Translations under genes and position numbers: made by a program
From: Caenimonas koreensis DSM 17982
Lineage (GTDB): Bacteria > Pseudomonadota > Gammaproteobacteria > Burkholderiales > Burkholderiaceae_C
Direction of reading: 5' to 3'
DNA: 64,000 nt
Assembly (NCBI RefSeq): GCF_009646335.1
Contig: NZ_WJBU01000001.1
Location: forward strand, 366,135 to 430,134
Notes under the pieces: generated by a model
Database searches by the model: none
Told to the model about the DNA's origin: nothing
What the model saw: only the letters and a program-made list of their open reading frames with translations
Shown here: positions 17,328-26,160 of the stretch, in pieces
How positions within the stretch are numbered: the stretch's first letter is position 1
How the letters are laid out: each line of letters starts with the position of its first letter

Positions 17328-20300
17328 ATGGGGCGAGGCGTACATCTGATTGGACTTACGATGATTCCGCTGGCCAGCCCTACCGAAGGCGAGGCAGCCG
17401 AGCTTCTCTACGCAAGCGCGACAACAAGAGTCTTCCGCCTGGAAAGTGGCGGGGTCCGGCTTGCGTGCAAGCAGCCCCTTGGCGCGGACGCATCGCGACG
17501 GTTGCAGCACGAAAGGGGTGTACTTGCGCGACTCGCCGGCCTCGATGGTGTCGTGCAGCTGGCAAGCGCGTTCGATCACGACAGGTGGCTGCCGCTTGAG
17601 GAATGCGACGCAGTCCCCCTTGGCAGGCAGCTAAGCGCCGGCCCGCTGAGGATGGAGGTTTTCCTGCCGATGGCAATCTTGCTGGCCCGCACGCTGGCCG
17701 CCGTCCATCGCGCGGGCGTCATTCATTGCGACATCCATCCGGCCAACATCCTGATCCGCACGAACGGACAGCCGGTGCTGATCGACTTTGACTTGTCCAT
17801 ACAGTCGCACAAGCAAGTGGTATCCACACAAGGCGGGCAGATTGCAGGCACGCCCGCCTATCGGTCGCCCGAGCAGACGGCTCGAACGCGACTCGGCATC
17901 GATGCCCGCAGCGATCTCTACTCCTTGGGGTGCACGTTCTACGAGATGGTTTGTGGCAAAGCGCCATTCGAGTCGCACGACGAACTCACGCTGATTCACG
18001 ACCACCTGGTGCATGAGCCATTGCCACCGGCGAAGCGAAATCCCCACGTCCACCCGACGCTCTCGCGCATCATTTTGCGGCTGCTCGCCAAAGGCCCGCA
18101 GGAGCGCTACCAGAGCGCAGAGGGCTTGCTGCATGACTTGCAACGGCTCCACGTTGAAATCGACCAGCCGAACGCCGGCATCTTCACTTTGGGCGATCGG
18201 GACTTCGCAATGCGGCTGGCAGCGCCAACACGACTGGTGGGGCGCGAGGCAGAGATCACGGCGCTGCGCAGTGCACTCGTTGATTCGATCCGGACTGCGC
18301 GACACACTGTGCTGGTTGAAGGCTCGCCCGGTGTGGGCAAGAGCGCTCTGGTCAATGAACTGCGCCCCGTTGTGGCTGCGGCGGGCGGATGGTTCGTGCT
18401 GGGAAAATTCGACCAGTACCAAAAGGACGGAGCCACCGGTGGAGCCTTGACGCAGGCATTGCGCGGGCTCGGACGCCTGCTGCTGGCGCAGTCCGCAGAC
18501 GAAATAGCCGCACAACGCCAGCTGATCCTGGACGGTCTCGGGCGCAGTGCAAGCCTGATGACGCGGCTGGTGCCCGAATTCGAGTTGCTGCTCGGGCCAC
18601 AGCCCGACATGGCAGAGGCCGATCCGCAACAGGCAGAGATTCGGCTGCAGCAGGCCATTGCCGATCTCCTTCGCGTGATTGCATCGCCGCAGCGCCCGCT
18701 CGTGCTGGTCCTGGATGACATTCAGTGGGCCGGCGGGCTGTCGCTTCGGGCGATAGAACGGCTAATGAACGAACCGGGCATTCGCGGCCTGCTCCTGGTC
18801 GGCGCGTACCGCGGCAACGAGATCGATCCGGCGCACGTGCTCTCGCCGATGCTGCTGCGCTGGAACCAGCAGGCCGACACGCTGACGCATCTGGAGCTGC
18901 GCAACCTCACGCCGCTGGGCATGAGCGAGCTGATCGGGCAGATGCTCAGGTTGTCGCACGAACAAGCCGATGCGCTCGCCGAGGCCGTTGGCGCGTTGAG
19001 CGGCGGCAATCCATTCGATACGGTAGAGATCGTCAATACCCTGCGCCAGGAAGGTATCTTGTGGATCGGGCCTGACGGCTGGCAATGGGACGTCGACGCC
19101 ATTCGACACTTTGTCTACCAGAACAGCGTTCTGGAACTGCTGGCCCAGCGCGTCGCCAAACTGCCGCGTTCATCGCAACTGCTGGTGGAATACATGAGCT
19201 GCCTGGGTGGATCCGTCGAGTACGGGCTGCTGAAGGTTGCTGCCGGGCTCGACACCGACGCATTGCGCGAGGACCTGCGCGCACCGATGGATGACGGGCT
19301 GCTCGTGCCGGACGCTAACGGGCAGGACGTCGCCCACTTTCGCCATGACCGCGTGCAGCAGGCTGTGCTGGGTGCACTTGACGACTTGCGGCGCAGCCAG
19401 CACCAGCTCGAAATGGCCCGCCGGCTCGCTGAGCAGAGCTCATTGCACGAGTACGCGGCGCAGCAATACCTTGGTTGCGTTGACCGCTTGCGCGAGCAGG
19501 CACCCGATGAAGTACGTCATGCTGCGCGGCTTTTTCACTCAACCGCCGCACGGCTCGTTGGCAACGCGAACCCCGCGCTCGCTGAACGCTACCTGACAGC
19601 GGCAGCGACCCTGCTTGATGCGCTCGACGGCCAACCAGATGCTGTGTTGCGCTGGCAGATCGATGTCGCGCTGCACGCTGTGCAGTTCAGTCTGGGCCGC
19701 ATGGAAGAGGCCGATGCCTTGCACGCACGAGTCCAGGCGGGCATGGCCGACCCATTGCTGCTGGTCGAGCCAACATGCCTGCAGATGCGCAGCATCTATA
19801 TGCGCGGGCGCATGCGAGATGCGCTCGACCTCGGCCTCGACCTGTTGAAGCGGCTCGGGCTGAAGGTGCCTGCAGACTTCGACGACCCAACGATGGAGCA
19901 GCGGCTCGATGCGCTGGGCCCGTGGATTCAGCGACAGCCGCAGCCAGATCCTTTGGTCCGGGCGCCGATCACCGACAGGCATCGCCTGGGCGTCGCCAAT
20001 GTGCTCAGCCGGTGCTTCTCGCCTGCCTACTTCATGGTCGACAGGAATGCGCTCACGTGGCTCACGCTCGAATGCCAGCGACTGTGGGACGAAGAAGGCC
20101 CCTGCCCCGAACTCGTCGTGTCCCTTTGCCGATCGAGCATGATGCTCGTGCTCACCCGCAACGAATACCGCATCGGGTACGACATAGCCCGGTATGCGCT
20201 GGCCGCAGGGCTGGCCTATGGCTTCGAGCCTCAGACGTCCGAGGGGCGCCACGTCTTCACGATCAGCAACAGCCACTGGTTCGAGACACTGGAAGACACG

Positions 20301-22607
20301 GTGGTTCATGCGGTCCGCACCAGGGAAGACCTCACGCAGATGGGCGACATCACCTATGCGTGCTTCACGTACTTCGTCACCAGTCAGGCGTTCTTCGAAT
20401 TCGAACGCACGCTCGACACGCATGCCGCCGAGGTGGCCACGGGCATGGCGCTTTGCCGGCGCACCGGCAACAACGTGTCCGCCATGCTCATTCGCTACGA
20501 CCAACAGTTGCTGCGAGCGCTGCGTGGCGAAACCCTCGGCATGGGCAGCTTCAGCGATGCCCTGTTTGACGAAGCAGCATTTATCGCCGGCACGGCCGTT
20601 CCCGCGATCGCGAAGCTCACTTACCACGCACGCCGCGCATTGTCAGCGGGGCTGTTCGGCGATTTGCCGACCCTGGAGCACCACAGCGCCGCCGCGATTC
20701 CGTTCCTCAATTCGTCCCCGGGCTTCTACCTTAGCGCCCACACGCACCTGCTTCGCGCGCTGGCGCAGGCGTGGCAGTTGCAAGCACGAGCATCCGATGT
20801 GCCTGCCGACAGCGCGGCGCTGGCTGAGCTCGTGCGTTGCAGGCAGTGGCTGCAAGCGCGCGCCGCCGGCCAGCCTTACAACTTTTTGCATCTGCTGCGC
20901 CTGGTCGAAGCCGAAGAAGCCTGGGCGCGGGGCGACATGTGGCGCGCCATGAGCTGCTTCGATATTGCGATGAAAGAGGCGGCTGCACGCCAGCGCCCGT
21001 GGCACCTCGCCTTCGCCACTGAGCGAGCCGCCGCATTTCACCTCGCCAATGAGTGGACTCACACCGGCGGGCAATTGATGACGCAGGCCCGCGATATGTA
21101 TGCCGACTGGGGCGCCACTGCGAAGGTGGAGCAAATGCAGGGGGTGTATCCCTTCCTGGAACGCACCCGGCAAGACAGCCACGCGCGCGGCAGTGAGCTT
21201 GCCGCCCCCGACTCGCTTGGCGTGATGGGCGTGCTGCGTGCTTCGCAGGCGCTCAGTTCGGAAACCAGCCTGGAGCGACTCGCCGCCAGGGTCACTGAGG
21301 TGCTTGCAGCATTGAGCGGAGCGACCAAAGTGCTGGTCCTGTCGTGGCAGGACGACCAGTGGAGATTGCTGTCGCCTGCGCCCAGTGAGACTTCAATTTC
21401 GTTGGCCGCTGCGGTCCAGCGCGGCCTGGTGCCGCACTCGGTCGTGCGATATGTCGAACGCACGCAGGAGCCGCTCGTGGTGGACGATGCACCGCACGAC
21501 GACCGCTTCGCACGGGACCCCTACTTCGCAGGCCTGACTGTGTGCACCATGATGGCCGCCCCGATCGCCAGCCAGGGCTCCGCGCGCGCGCTGCTGCTGC
21601 TGGAAAACCGGTTGAGCAGAGCTGCCTTCAACAGTCAACGGCTCGACGCGGTGATGTTGATCGCCGGGCAGCTGGCCGTGTCACTTGCCAACGCGCATCT
21701 CTATGAAAGCCTGGAGCAGCGCGTGAAAGCTCGCACGCGAGAGCTGGAGCAGACGCAAGCACAGCTCGTGACGACAGCGCGGCTCGCAGGCAAAGCGGAG
21801 ATCGCCAATAACGTGCTGCATAACGTCGGCAATGTGCTCAACAGCGTGAATGTCTCTGCCAGCATCGTGCGCCGTACGGTCGGCAGTTCCAGGCTGCAAG
21901 GCCTCAGCCGCGCCGTCACCTTGCTGAACGAACATGAAGGTGATATTGCCAACTTCATGAGCGTCGACCCGCGTGGCAAGGCGCTGATCACCTACCTCAA
22001 TGAGATAGTTGGGGTGCTGGATGCCGAGCGCGAGAGCATCTTGAGCGACCTCGACAGGCTCACGCAAAGCGTGGACCACATCAGCTATGTGGTGGCAATG
22101 CAGCAGTCGCATGCCGGCCCTTCCAGTGTGCGGCAACTGGCGCAGCCGCGGGAACTGGTCGATGAGGCACTGCGCCTGAACCATGAACTGCTGCAGCGCA
22201 GCGCAGTGCAAGTCATTCACCGCCACGACGAAGTACCCGACCTGCAGCTCGACCGACAGCGCCTGCTGCAGATTCTGGTGAACCTCATCGCCAATGCGGT
22301 GCAGGCCATGGAAAGCGTGCCTGCCGACGCGAGGTGCATCACGCTCAGCACGGGCATCACCACTGCTGGGACGGGCCGCCGACTTTTCATCGCGGTGCGC
22401 GACGCAGGAGAAGGCATTGCCGCGCAGAACCTGTCGCGCATCTTCCAGCACGGCTTCACCACGCGCAGCGGCGGCCATGGGTTTGGGCTGCATAGCAGTG
22501 CATTGGCTGCGATGGAGATGGGTGGCAAGCTCACTGCTGACAGCGCCGGACCGGGCTTGGGTGCGGTATTCACACTCGATCTCCCGGCAGACGCCGCAGT
22601 CCAGTAG
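17328..22607 (+). CDS. Trifunctional Ser/Thr kinase - AAA/STAND ATPase - GAF - histidine kinase
   Basis: A 1759-residue cytosolic signalling protein. The N-terminal Hanks-type kinase (about 30-275) has Lys48, catalytic loop HCDIHPANIL (HRD changed to HCD, Asp135 kept), DFD at 153-155 in place of DFG, and GTPAYRSPEQT. A STAND-like ATPase follows with P-loop GSPGVGKS (332-339) and Walker B LVLVLDDIQWA. Next are a long helical region, a GAF domain (about 1300-1455) and a histidine kinase end: LHNVGNVLNSVNVS with candidate His1498, N-box NLIANAVQAM, DAGEGIAA and GHGFGLHSS. No membrane segment is seen. The start could instead be the Met at codon 12 (17361). It has no adjacent response regulator. 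Confidence 0.9.
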   Translation: MGRGVHLIGLTMIPLASPTEGEAAELLYASATTRVFRLESGGVRLACKQPLGADASRRLQHERGVLARLAGLDGVVQLASAFDHDRWLPLEECDAVPLGRQLSAGPLRMEVFLPMAILLARTLAAVHRAGVIHCDIHPANILIRTNGQPVLIDFDLSIQSHKQVVSTQGGQIAGTPAYRSPEQTARTRLGIDARSDLYSLGCTFYEMVCGKAPFESHDELTLIHDHLVHEPLPPAKRNPHVHPTLSRIILRLLAKGPQERYQSAEGLLHDLQRLHVEIDQPNAGIFTLGDRDFAMRLAAPTRLVGREAEITALRSALVDSIRTARHTVLVEGSPGVGKSALVNELRPVVAAAGGWFVLGKFDQYQKDGATGGALTQALRGLGRLLLAQSADEIAAQRQLILDGLGRSASLMTRLVPEFELLLGPQPDMAEADPQQAEIRLQQAIADLLRVIASPQRPLVLVLDDIQWAGGLSLRAIERLMNEPGIRGLLLVGAYRGNEIDPAHVLSPMLLRWNQQADTLTHLELRNLTPLGMSELIGQMLRLSHEQADALAEAVGALSGGNPFDTVEIVNTLRQEGILWIGPDGWQWDVDAIRHFVYQNSVLELLAQRVAKLPRSSQLLVEYMSCLGGSVEYGLLKVAAGLDTDALREDLRAPMDDGLLVPDANGQDVAHFRHDRVQQAVLGALDDLRRSQHQLEMARRLAEQSSLHEYAAQQYLGCVDRLREQAPDEVRHAARLFHSTAARLVGNANPALAERYLTAAATLLDALDGQPDAVLRWQIDVALHAVQFSLGRMEEADALHARVQAGMADPLLLVEPTCLQMRSIYMRGRMRDALDLGLDLLKRLGLKVPADFDDPTMEQRLDALGPWIQRQPQPDPLVRAPITDRHRLGVANVLSRCFSPAYFMVDRNALTWLTLECQRLWDEEGPCPELVVSLCRSSMMLVLTRNEYRIGYDIARYALAAGLAYGFEPQTSEGRHVFTISNSHWFETLEDTVVHAVRTREDLTQMGDITYACFTYFVTSQAFFEFERTLDTHAAEVATGMALCRRTGNNVSAMLIRYDQQLLRALRGETLGMGSFSDALFDEAAFIAGTAVPAIAKLTYHARRALSAGLFGDLPTLEHHSAAAIPFLNSSPGFYLSAHTHLLRALAQAWQLQARASDVPADSAALAELVRCRQWLQARAAGQPYNFLHLLRLVEAEEAWARGDMWRAMSCFDIAMKEAAARQRPWHLAFATERAAAFHLANEWTHTGGQLMTQARDMYADWGATAKVEQMQGVYPFLERTRQDSHARGSELAAPDSLGVMGVLRASQALSSETSLERLAARVTEVLAALSGATKVLVLSWQDDQWRLLSPAPSETSISLAAAVQRGLVPHSVVRYVERTQEPLVVDDAPHDDRFARDPYFAGLTVCTMMAAPIASQGSARALLLLENRLSRAAFNSQRLDAVMLIAGQLAVSLANAHLYESLEQRVKARTRELEQTQAQLVTTARLAGKAEIANNVLHNVGNVLNSVNVSASIVRRTVGSSRLQGLSRAVTLLNEHEGDIANFMSVDPRGKALITYLNEIVGVLDAERESILSDLDRLTQSVDHISYVVAMQQSHAGPSSVRQLAQPRELVDEALRLNHELLQRSAVQVIHRHDEVPDLQLDRQRLLQILVNLIANAVQAMESVPADARCITLSTGITTAGTGRRLFIAVRDAGEGIAAQNLSRIFQHGFTTRSGGHGFGLHSSALAAMEMGGKLTADSAGPGLGAVFTLDLPADAAVQ

Positions 22608-22619
22608 AAAAGAGGATGA

Positions 22620-23432
22620 ATGCCAGCTGCGATGAATTTCGACTTCAACCTGATCACCGTGCCCTTCCGCATGCAGCCCGGCCTGCGGCGTATTGACGCA
22701 GACGCGATGCAATTGACGCCCCTCGACGCATCAGGACAGCTTTATTCGGAAAAGCGCGCCGTCGTCGAAGCAGGCGTTTCTCGCCAGCTGGTGCCAGGCT
22801 TCGATCCGCAGCCCGCGCTGCGCGCCATCGCAGCCCTGGGCCACAGCGATGCAGACCCCGCGCTCGCCTTCGAGGAAGACTTTGCCGTGCTCGATGGCAC
22901 CACAGGCACCCTTCCCTTCCTGTGCGTGTGCGTGCCTTCGCATTGGGCGCCCGAAGATAAACTCGGCCTGGACTTTGCCGCGCTGCACGCGCCCGTCGCC
23001 GACAACGCGCTGCTCGTCGCTGCGTCAAAGCAGCTCGTCGCACTCGCGACGAACGGCGACTGCTGGGAACGGCACGTCTGGACGATCAACCCGTCGCCTC
23101 GCTACGACCAGCATCCGCGCCGGCACACACGTACACCATGGCCCGCTGCCGGCAACTTCACGGCATTCGCCCGGGGCAGCTGGCTGCGGGCCGAGCGTCA
23201 GTGCTTCTTTCCGGTGGGCCAGGGCACGAAGCAAGCGGTCTTTTCGATACGCGTCATGCTGCAGCCGCTGGCCGAAGCCGTCAACACGCCTGAGCGAGCA
23301 CAACGTCTTCACGATTCGCTGGCTTCGATGACGCCGGCCGTGCTCGACTACAAGGGCCTCACAGCCGCGAAAGAGCCCCTGCTGCGCTGGCTCAGCGAAT
23401 GCGCGGCCAGAGCAGCACCACAAGCACAGTGA
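22620..23432 (+). CDS. DUF3445 / haem-dependent oxidative N-demethylase-like protein
   Basis: A 270-residue protein recognised as DUF3445 from the segments FEEDFAVLD, CVPSHWAPEDKLGLDF, LHAPVADN and LRAERQCFFPVGQGTK. Members of this family include haem-dependent enzymes that oxidatively demethylate dimethylamine-type substrates (family knowledge). Whether this member does so is unknown, and no partner reductase lies beside it. AGAGGA lies just upstream of the ATG at 22620. It starts 12 bases after the large kinase gene on the same strand, so the two are probably cotranscribed. Its 3' end overlaps the convergent tail-anchored protein gene by 41 bases. Confidence 0.65.
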   Translation: MPAAMNFDFNLITVPFRMQPGLRRIDADAMQLTPLDASGQLYSEKRAVVEAGVSRQLVPGFDPQPALRAIAALGHSDADPALAFEEDFAVLDGTTGTLPFLCVCVPSHWAPEDKLGLDFAALHAPVADNALLVAASKQLVALATNGDCWERHVWTINPSPRYDQHPRRHTRTPWPAAGNFTAFARGSWLRAERQCFFPVGQGTKQAVFSIRVMLQPLAEAVNTPERAQRLHDSLASMTPAVLDYKGLTAAKEPLLRWLSECAARAAPQAQ

Positions 23433-24078
23433 CCAGCACCGTCGCCACAGCCGCAATGGCAACCCACACGCCATAGTGGCTCACAGGCTTGCCGGATGCA
23501 GCGTTCGAAGGCGCATCAACCGCCCCCGGCCAAGCCGATGCATCAGGCAACCACTCCACCAGCTCACCCGCTGCCGTGGGCGTGAACATTTCCAGCGCGA
23601 CCTTCTGCAGTTTCTCTGAATCCCCGCTGCGCAGCCACAAGTCCACCAGCGAGCCGCGCAAGCGCGCATGAACGATCGAGGCCAGCGCAATCTTCACACG
23701 GCCTTCTTTCCAGCCCAGCCCACTGCGAAAACGGCCGGCCAGCCGCAGCACGTCGTGCTGGACACGAGCTTCGATTTCGCCACGAAATGCCGGGATCTCC
23801 AGCGGGCCACGTTCGGCCTCGACCAGGGCGGCCGAGTAAGTGGCGCGCACCAACGAGAAAACCCCGCTGCGATTGGCGCTGAAACTCTCCGCCGGCCGGC
23901 GGCTGATCAGGTCGGCCACGGTGCGCTCGGTGCCGTCGTCGCCCACCACGATGTGCTCGCTGGTGAGCGTGTTCTTGATGCGCATGCCGACAATCGTCCT
24001 GCGGTTGTACGGGCCAACGCGCCCGCCCTCCAGCAAGACGTGAAAACTGCTCTCCTGGGCTTCTGATCCGTGCTTCAT
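23392..24078 (-). CDS. Tail-anchored protein with GYF-like N-terminal region, unknown function
   Basis: A 228-residue protein that I cannot assign to a characterised family. The N-terminal about 50 residues (FHVLLEGGRVGPYNRRTIVG, then TSEHIVVGDDG) resemble the GYF_2/DUF4339 adaptor pattern, in which a G-P-Y/F turn precedes a threshold-like helix. The middle is a soluble alpha/beta region, and the C-terminus is a single hydrophobic helix (about 200-225) ending LLWPRIR, which suggests a tail anchor with the bulk in the cytosol. I chose the ATG at 24078 (MKHGSEAQESS). A longer frame to 24198 would overlap the divergent LOG gene promoter region. Confidence 0.7.
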   Translation of the reverse strand: MKHGSEAQESSFHVLLEGGRVGPYNRRTIVGMRIKNTLTSEHIVVGDDGTERTVADLISRRPAESFSANRSGVFSLVRATYSAALVEAERGPLEIPAFRGEIEARVQHDVLRLAGRFRSGLGWKEGRVKIALASIVHARLRGSLVDLWLRSGDSEKLQKVALEMFTPTAAGELVEWLPDASAWPGAVDAPSNAASGKPVSHYGVWVAIAAVATVLVTVLVVLLWPRIR

Positions 24079-24132
24079 TGTTGAGGCAAGGATAGCGGAA
24101 ATGGCTGCCTTCGATTGCCGCAGAATGGGCGC

Positions 24133-24996
24133 ATGCCATCTACACGAAATCTCCACGACCGCCGCCTGGCCGACGCCTGGGCCACCCTGCAAGCTCACTC
24201 AAACGAAGGCCTGCCGCTCGACCCCGATGCCAGCCGCCTTGCCTTTGCCGACCCGGAGTTTCTGCTGCGCCGCGAAACGCGCGGCATCCGCTTCCAGCTG
24301 GAGCTGCTCAAGCCCGATCTTGAGCAGCAGGCCCACGGCATCGAGAACACGATCGTCGTCTTCGGCAGCGCGCGCTTTCGCAGCACCGAGGAGGCCGCTG
24401 CGCTGGTCGAGGCAGCGCAGAAAGCGGGCGACGAGACAGCGATCCGCCGGGCGCAGGCACTGGCGCGCAACTCGCACTACTACGAGAAGGCCCGTGCGTT
24501 CGGCAAGATCGTCGCGCAATACAGTGCCGGCAAGGACCCTGCCGACATGCTGTTCATCTGCACCGGAGGCGGGCCGGGCATCATGCAGGCGGCCAATCGC
24601 GGCGCCCACGAAGGCAACGGCATCAGCGTGGGTCTGGCCATCGCGCTGCCAATGGAAGAAGAGCCCAATCCGTACGTGACGCCGGCCCTGTCGTTCCGTT
24701 TCCACTATTTCGCCCTGCGCAAGATGCACTTCATGATGCGTGCCAAGGCGCTCGTCGCGTTCCCCGGCGGCTTCGGCACGCTCGACGAGCTGTTCGAGGT
24801 GATCACGCTCGTGCAAACCAGGAAGTCGCGCCAGGTGCCCATCGTGCTGTTCGGCACGGACTACTGGAAGCGGCTGCTCAACTTCGACATGCTGATCGAA
24901 GAAGGCGTGATTTCTGAGGCTGACCTGGAGTTGTTCCAGTACGTGGACGACCCGCAGGAGGCCTGGAACATCATCAAGACGTTCTACCGCCTGTGA
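24133..24996 (+). CDS. LOG-family nucleotide 5'-monophosphate nucleosidase
   Basis: A Rossmann-fold phosphoribohydrolase that cleaves the base from nucleoside monophosphates; related proteins act on AMP, pyrimidine/purine nucleotides or cytokinin ribotides. Hallmarks are VVFGSARF, CTGGGPGIMQAANRGAHEG, MMRAKALVAFPGGFGTLDEL and the nearby FEVITLVQT. At 287 residues it belongs to the longer LOG class with an N-terminal helical extension. I chose the ATG at 24133 over a TTG 18 bases upstream. The physiological substrate is not readable from sequence. Confidence 0.9.
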   Translation: MPSTRNLHDRRLADAWATLQAHSNEGLPLDPDASRLAFADPEFLLRRETRGIRFQLELLKPDLEQQAHGIENTIVVFGSARFRSTEEAAALVEAAQKAGDETAIRRAQALARNSHYYEKARAFGKIVAQYSAGKDPADMLFICTGGGPGIMQAANRGAHEGNGISVGLAIALPMEEEPNPYVTPALSFRFHYFALRKMHFMMRAKALVAFPGGFGTLDELFEVITLVQTRKSRQVPIVLFGTDYWKRLLNFDMLIEEGVISEADLELFQYVDDPQEAWNIIKTFYRL

Positions 24997-25008
24997 GGCG
25001 CGGGACGG

Positions 25009-26160
25009 CTAGCGCTCGTCCAGCTTCACGGCGAGTCGCGTGCCGGCGCCCACCACCAGCCCGACGACCCAGAACACGCCGGAGATGCCGATCGCGGCGC
25101 CTGTCAGGCCGAAGAGTAGCGGCATCGCGACGCTCGACGCATTGATCGCCATCAGCCGCATTGCCAGCGCTTCGCCATGACGGTGCGCCGGCGTGATCTG
25201 GTGGATCGTGCTCATGATCATCGGCTGCACCACGCCCAGCGAGATGCCAAGGAGTACAGAGCAGATGCCCATGCCGAGGGCCGAGTGCATGAACGGATAA
25301 ATCGCGAAGAGCGCGGCCGTCGCCACCATCGAGCCGGTCACCATCTTCCACTCGGGCACGCGCGCGGCCACGATCGGAAGCGCGACTCGAATCAGCGCAG
25401 CAGCCACCGCAAACGCACCAAGGATCGTGCCGATCACCGACGCAGAGATGCCGCGTTCGTGCCCCAGCACCGGCACTACAAAGGTGTGAACATCCCAGCA
25501 TGACGAAAGCGCCCAGTTGACCAGCAACAGGCGGCGGAAGTTGGGCTGGGCGAGCAAGTCCCACGCGCGCTCGCGCTTGTGGCCCTCTTCGCGCACAACG
25601 GGCCCGAGTTCGTTGAGGCTGCGAACACAGAACCACGTGACAACGGGCAGCAGGGCGAGCATGAAGAACGCCTGGCGAAAGCCTGCATGATCGATCATGA
25701 GGCCCGCCGCAAAGGGGCCCAGAAAGTTGGAGAACGCCGGGCCGATCGACAACCACGAAAAGACCTGGCGCAGCTCGGCCGGATTCGCAGCTGCGCGACC
25801 GACATGGCGCTGCAACGCAATCGACGCGGTGCCTGTGGCACCGCCGGTGCATAGCGCGGCGATGCACAGAACGGGAAAGACCGGGAAGGCGGCTGCCAGC
25901 CCTGCGCCGGTAACGGCGGCGGCGATGCTCCACACCAGCGGCTTCTTCAGGCCATGGCGGTCGGCATACCGGCCGGCAGGCAGCGAGAGGAAGACCTGTG
26001 TCAGCGCGAACAGCGCGAGTAAAAAGCCGACCGCGGCTTCGCTGTAGCCGCTGCGAAGCGCAAGCAGCGGCGCGGCCATTCGCGTGCCGGCCATGCAGGC
26101 ATGAATACAGACCTGCGCCGCGATCAGGCGTGCGAGCGCCGGGCTGAAGCCGTTGCTCAT
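25009..26160 (-). CDS. MFS transporter
   Basis: A 383-residue major facilitator with twelve predicted membrane helices in two halves. The first loop motif is LPAGRYADRHGLKKPLVWS (variant of G-x3-D-R-x-G-R/K). It resembles drug/metabolite exporters more than sugar porters; the substrate is unknown. Its ATG overlaps the stop of rmuC by four bases (ATGA), so it is coupled to rmuC. Convergent with the LOG gene. Confidence 0.9.
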   Translation of the reverse strand: MSNGFSPALARLIAAQVCIHACMAGTRMAAPLLALRSGYSEAAVGFLLALFALTQVFLSLPAGRYADRHGLKKPLVWSIAAAVTGAGLAAAFPVFPVLCIAALCTGGATGTASIALQRHVGRAAANPAELRQVFSWLSIGPAFSNFLGPFAAGLMIDHAGFRQAFFMLALLPVVTWFCVRSLNELGPVVREEGHKRERAWDLLAQPNFRRLLLVNWALSSCWDVHTFVVPVLGHERGISASVIGTILGAFAVAAALIRVALPIVAARVPEWKMVTGSMVATAALFAIYPFMHSALGMGICSVLLGISLGVVQPMIMSTIHQITPAHRHGEALAMRLMAINASSVAMPLLFGLTGAAIGISGVFWVVGLVVGAGTRLAVKLDER

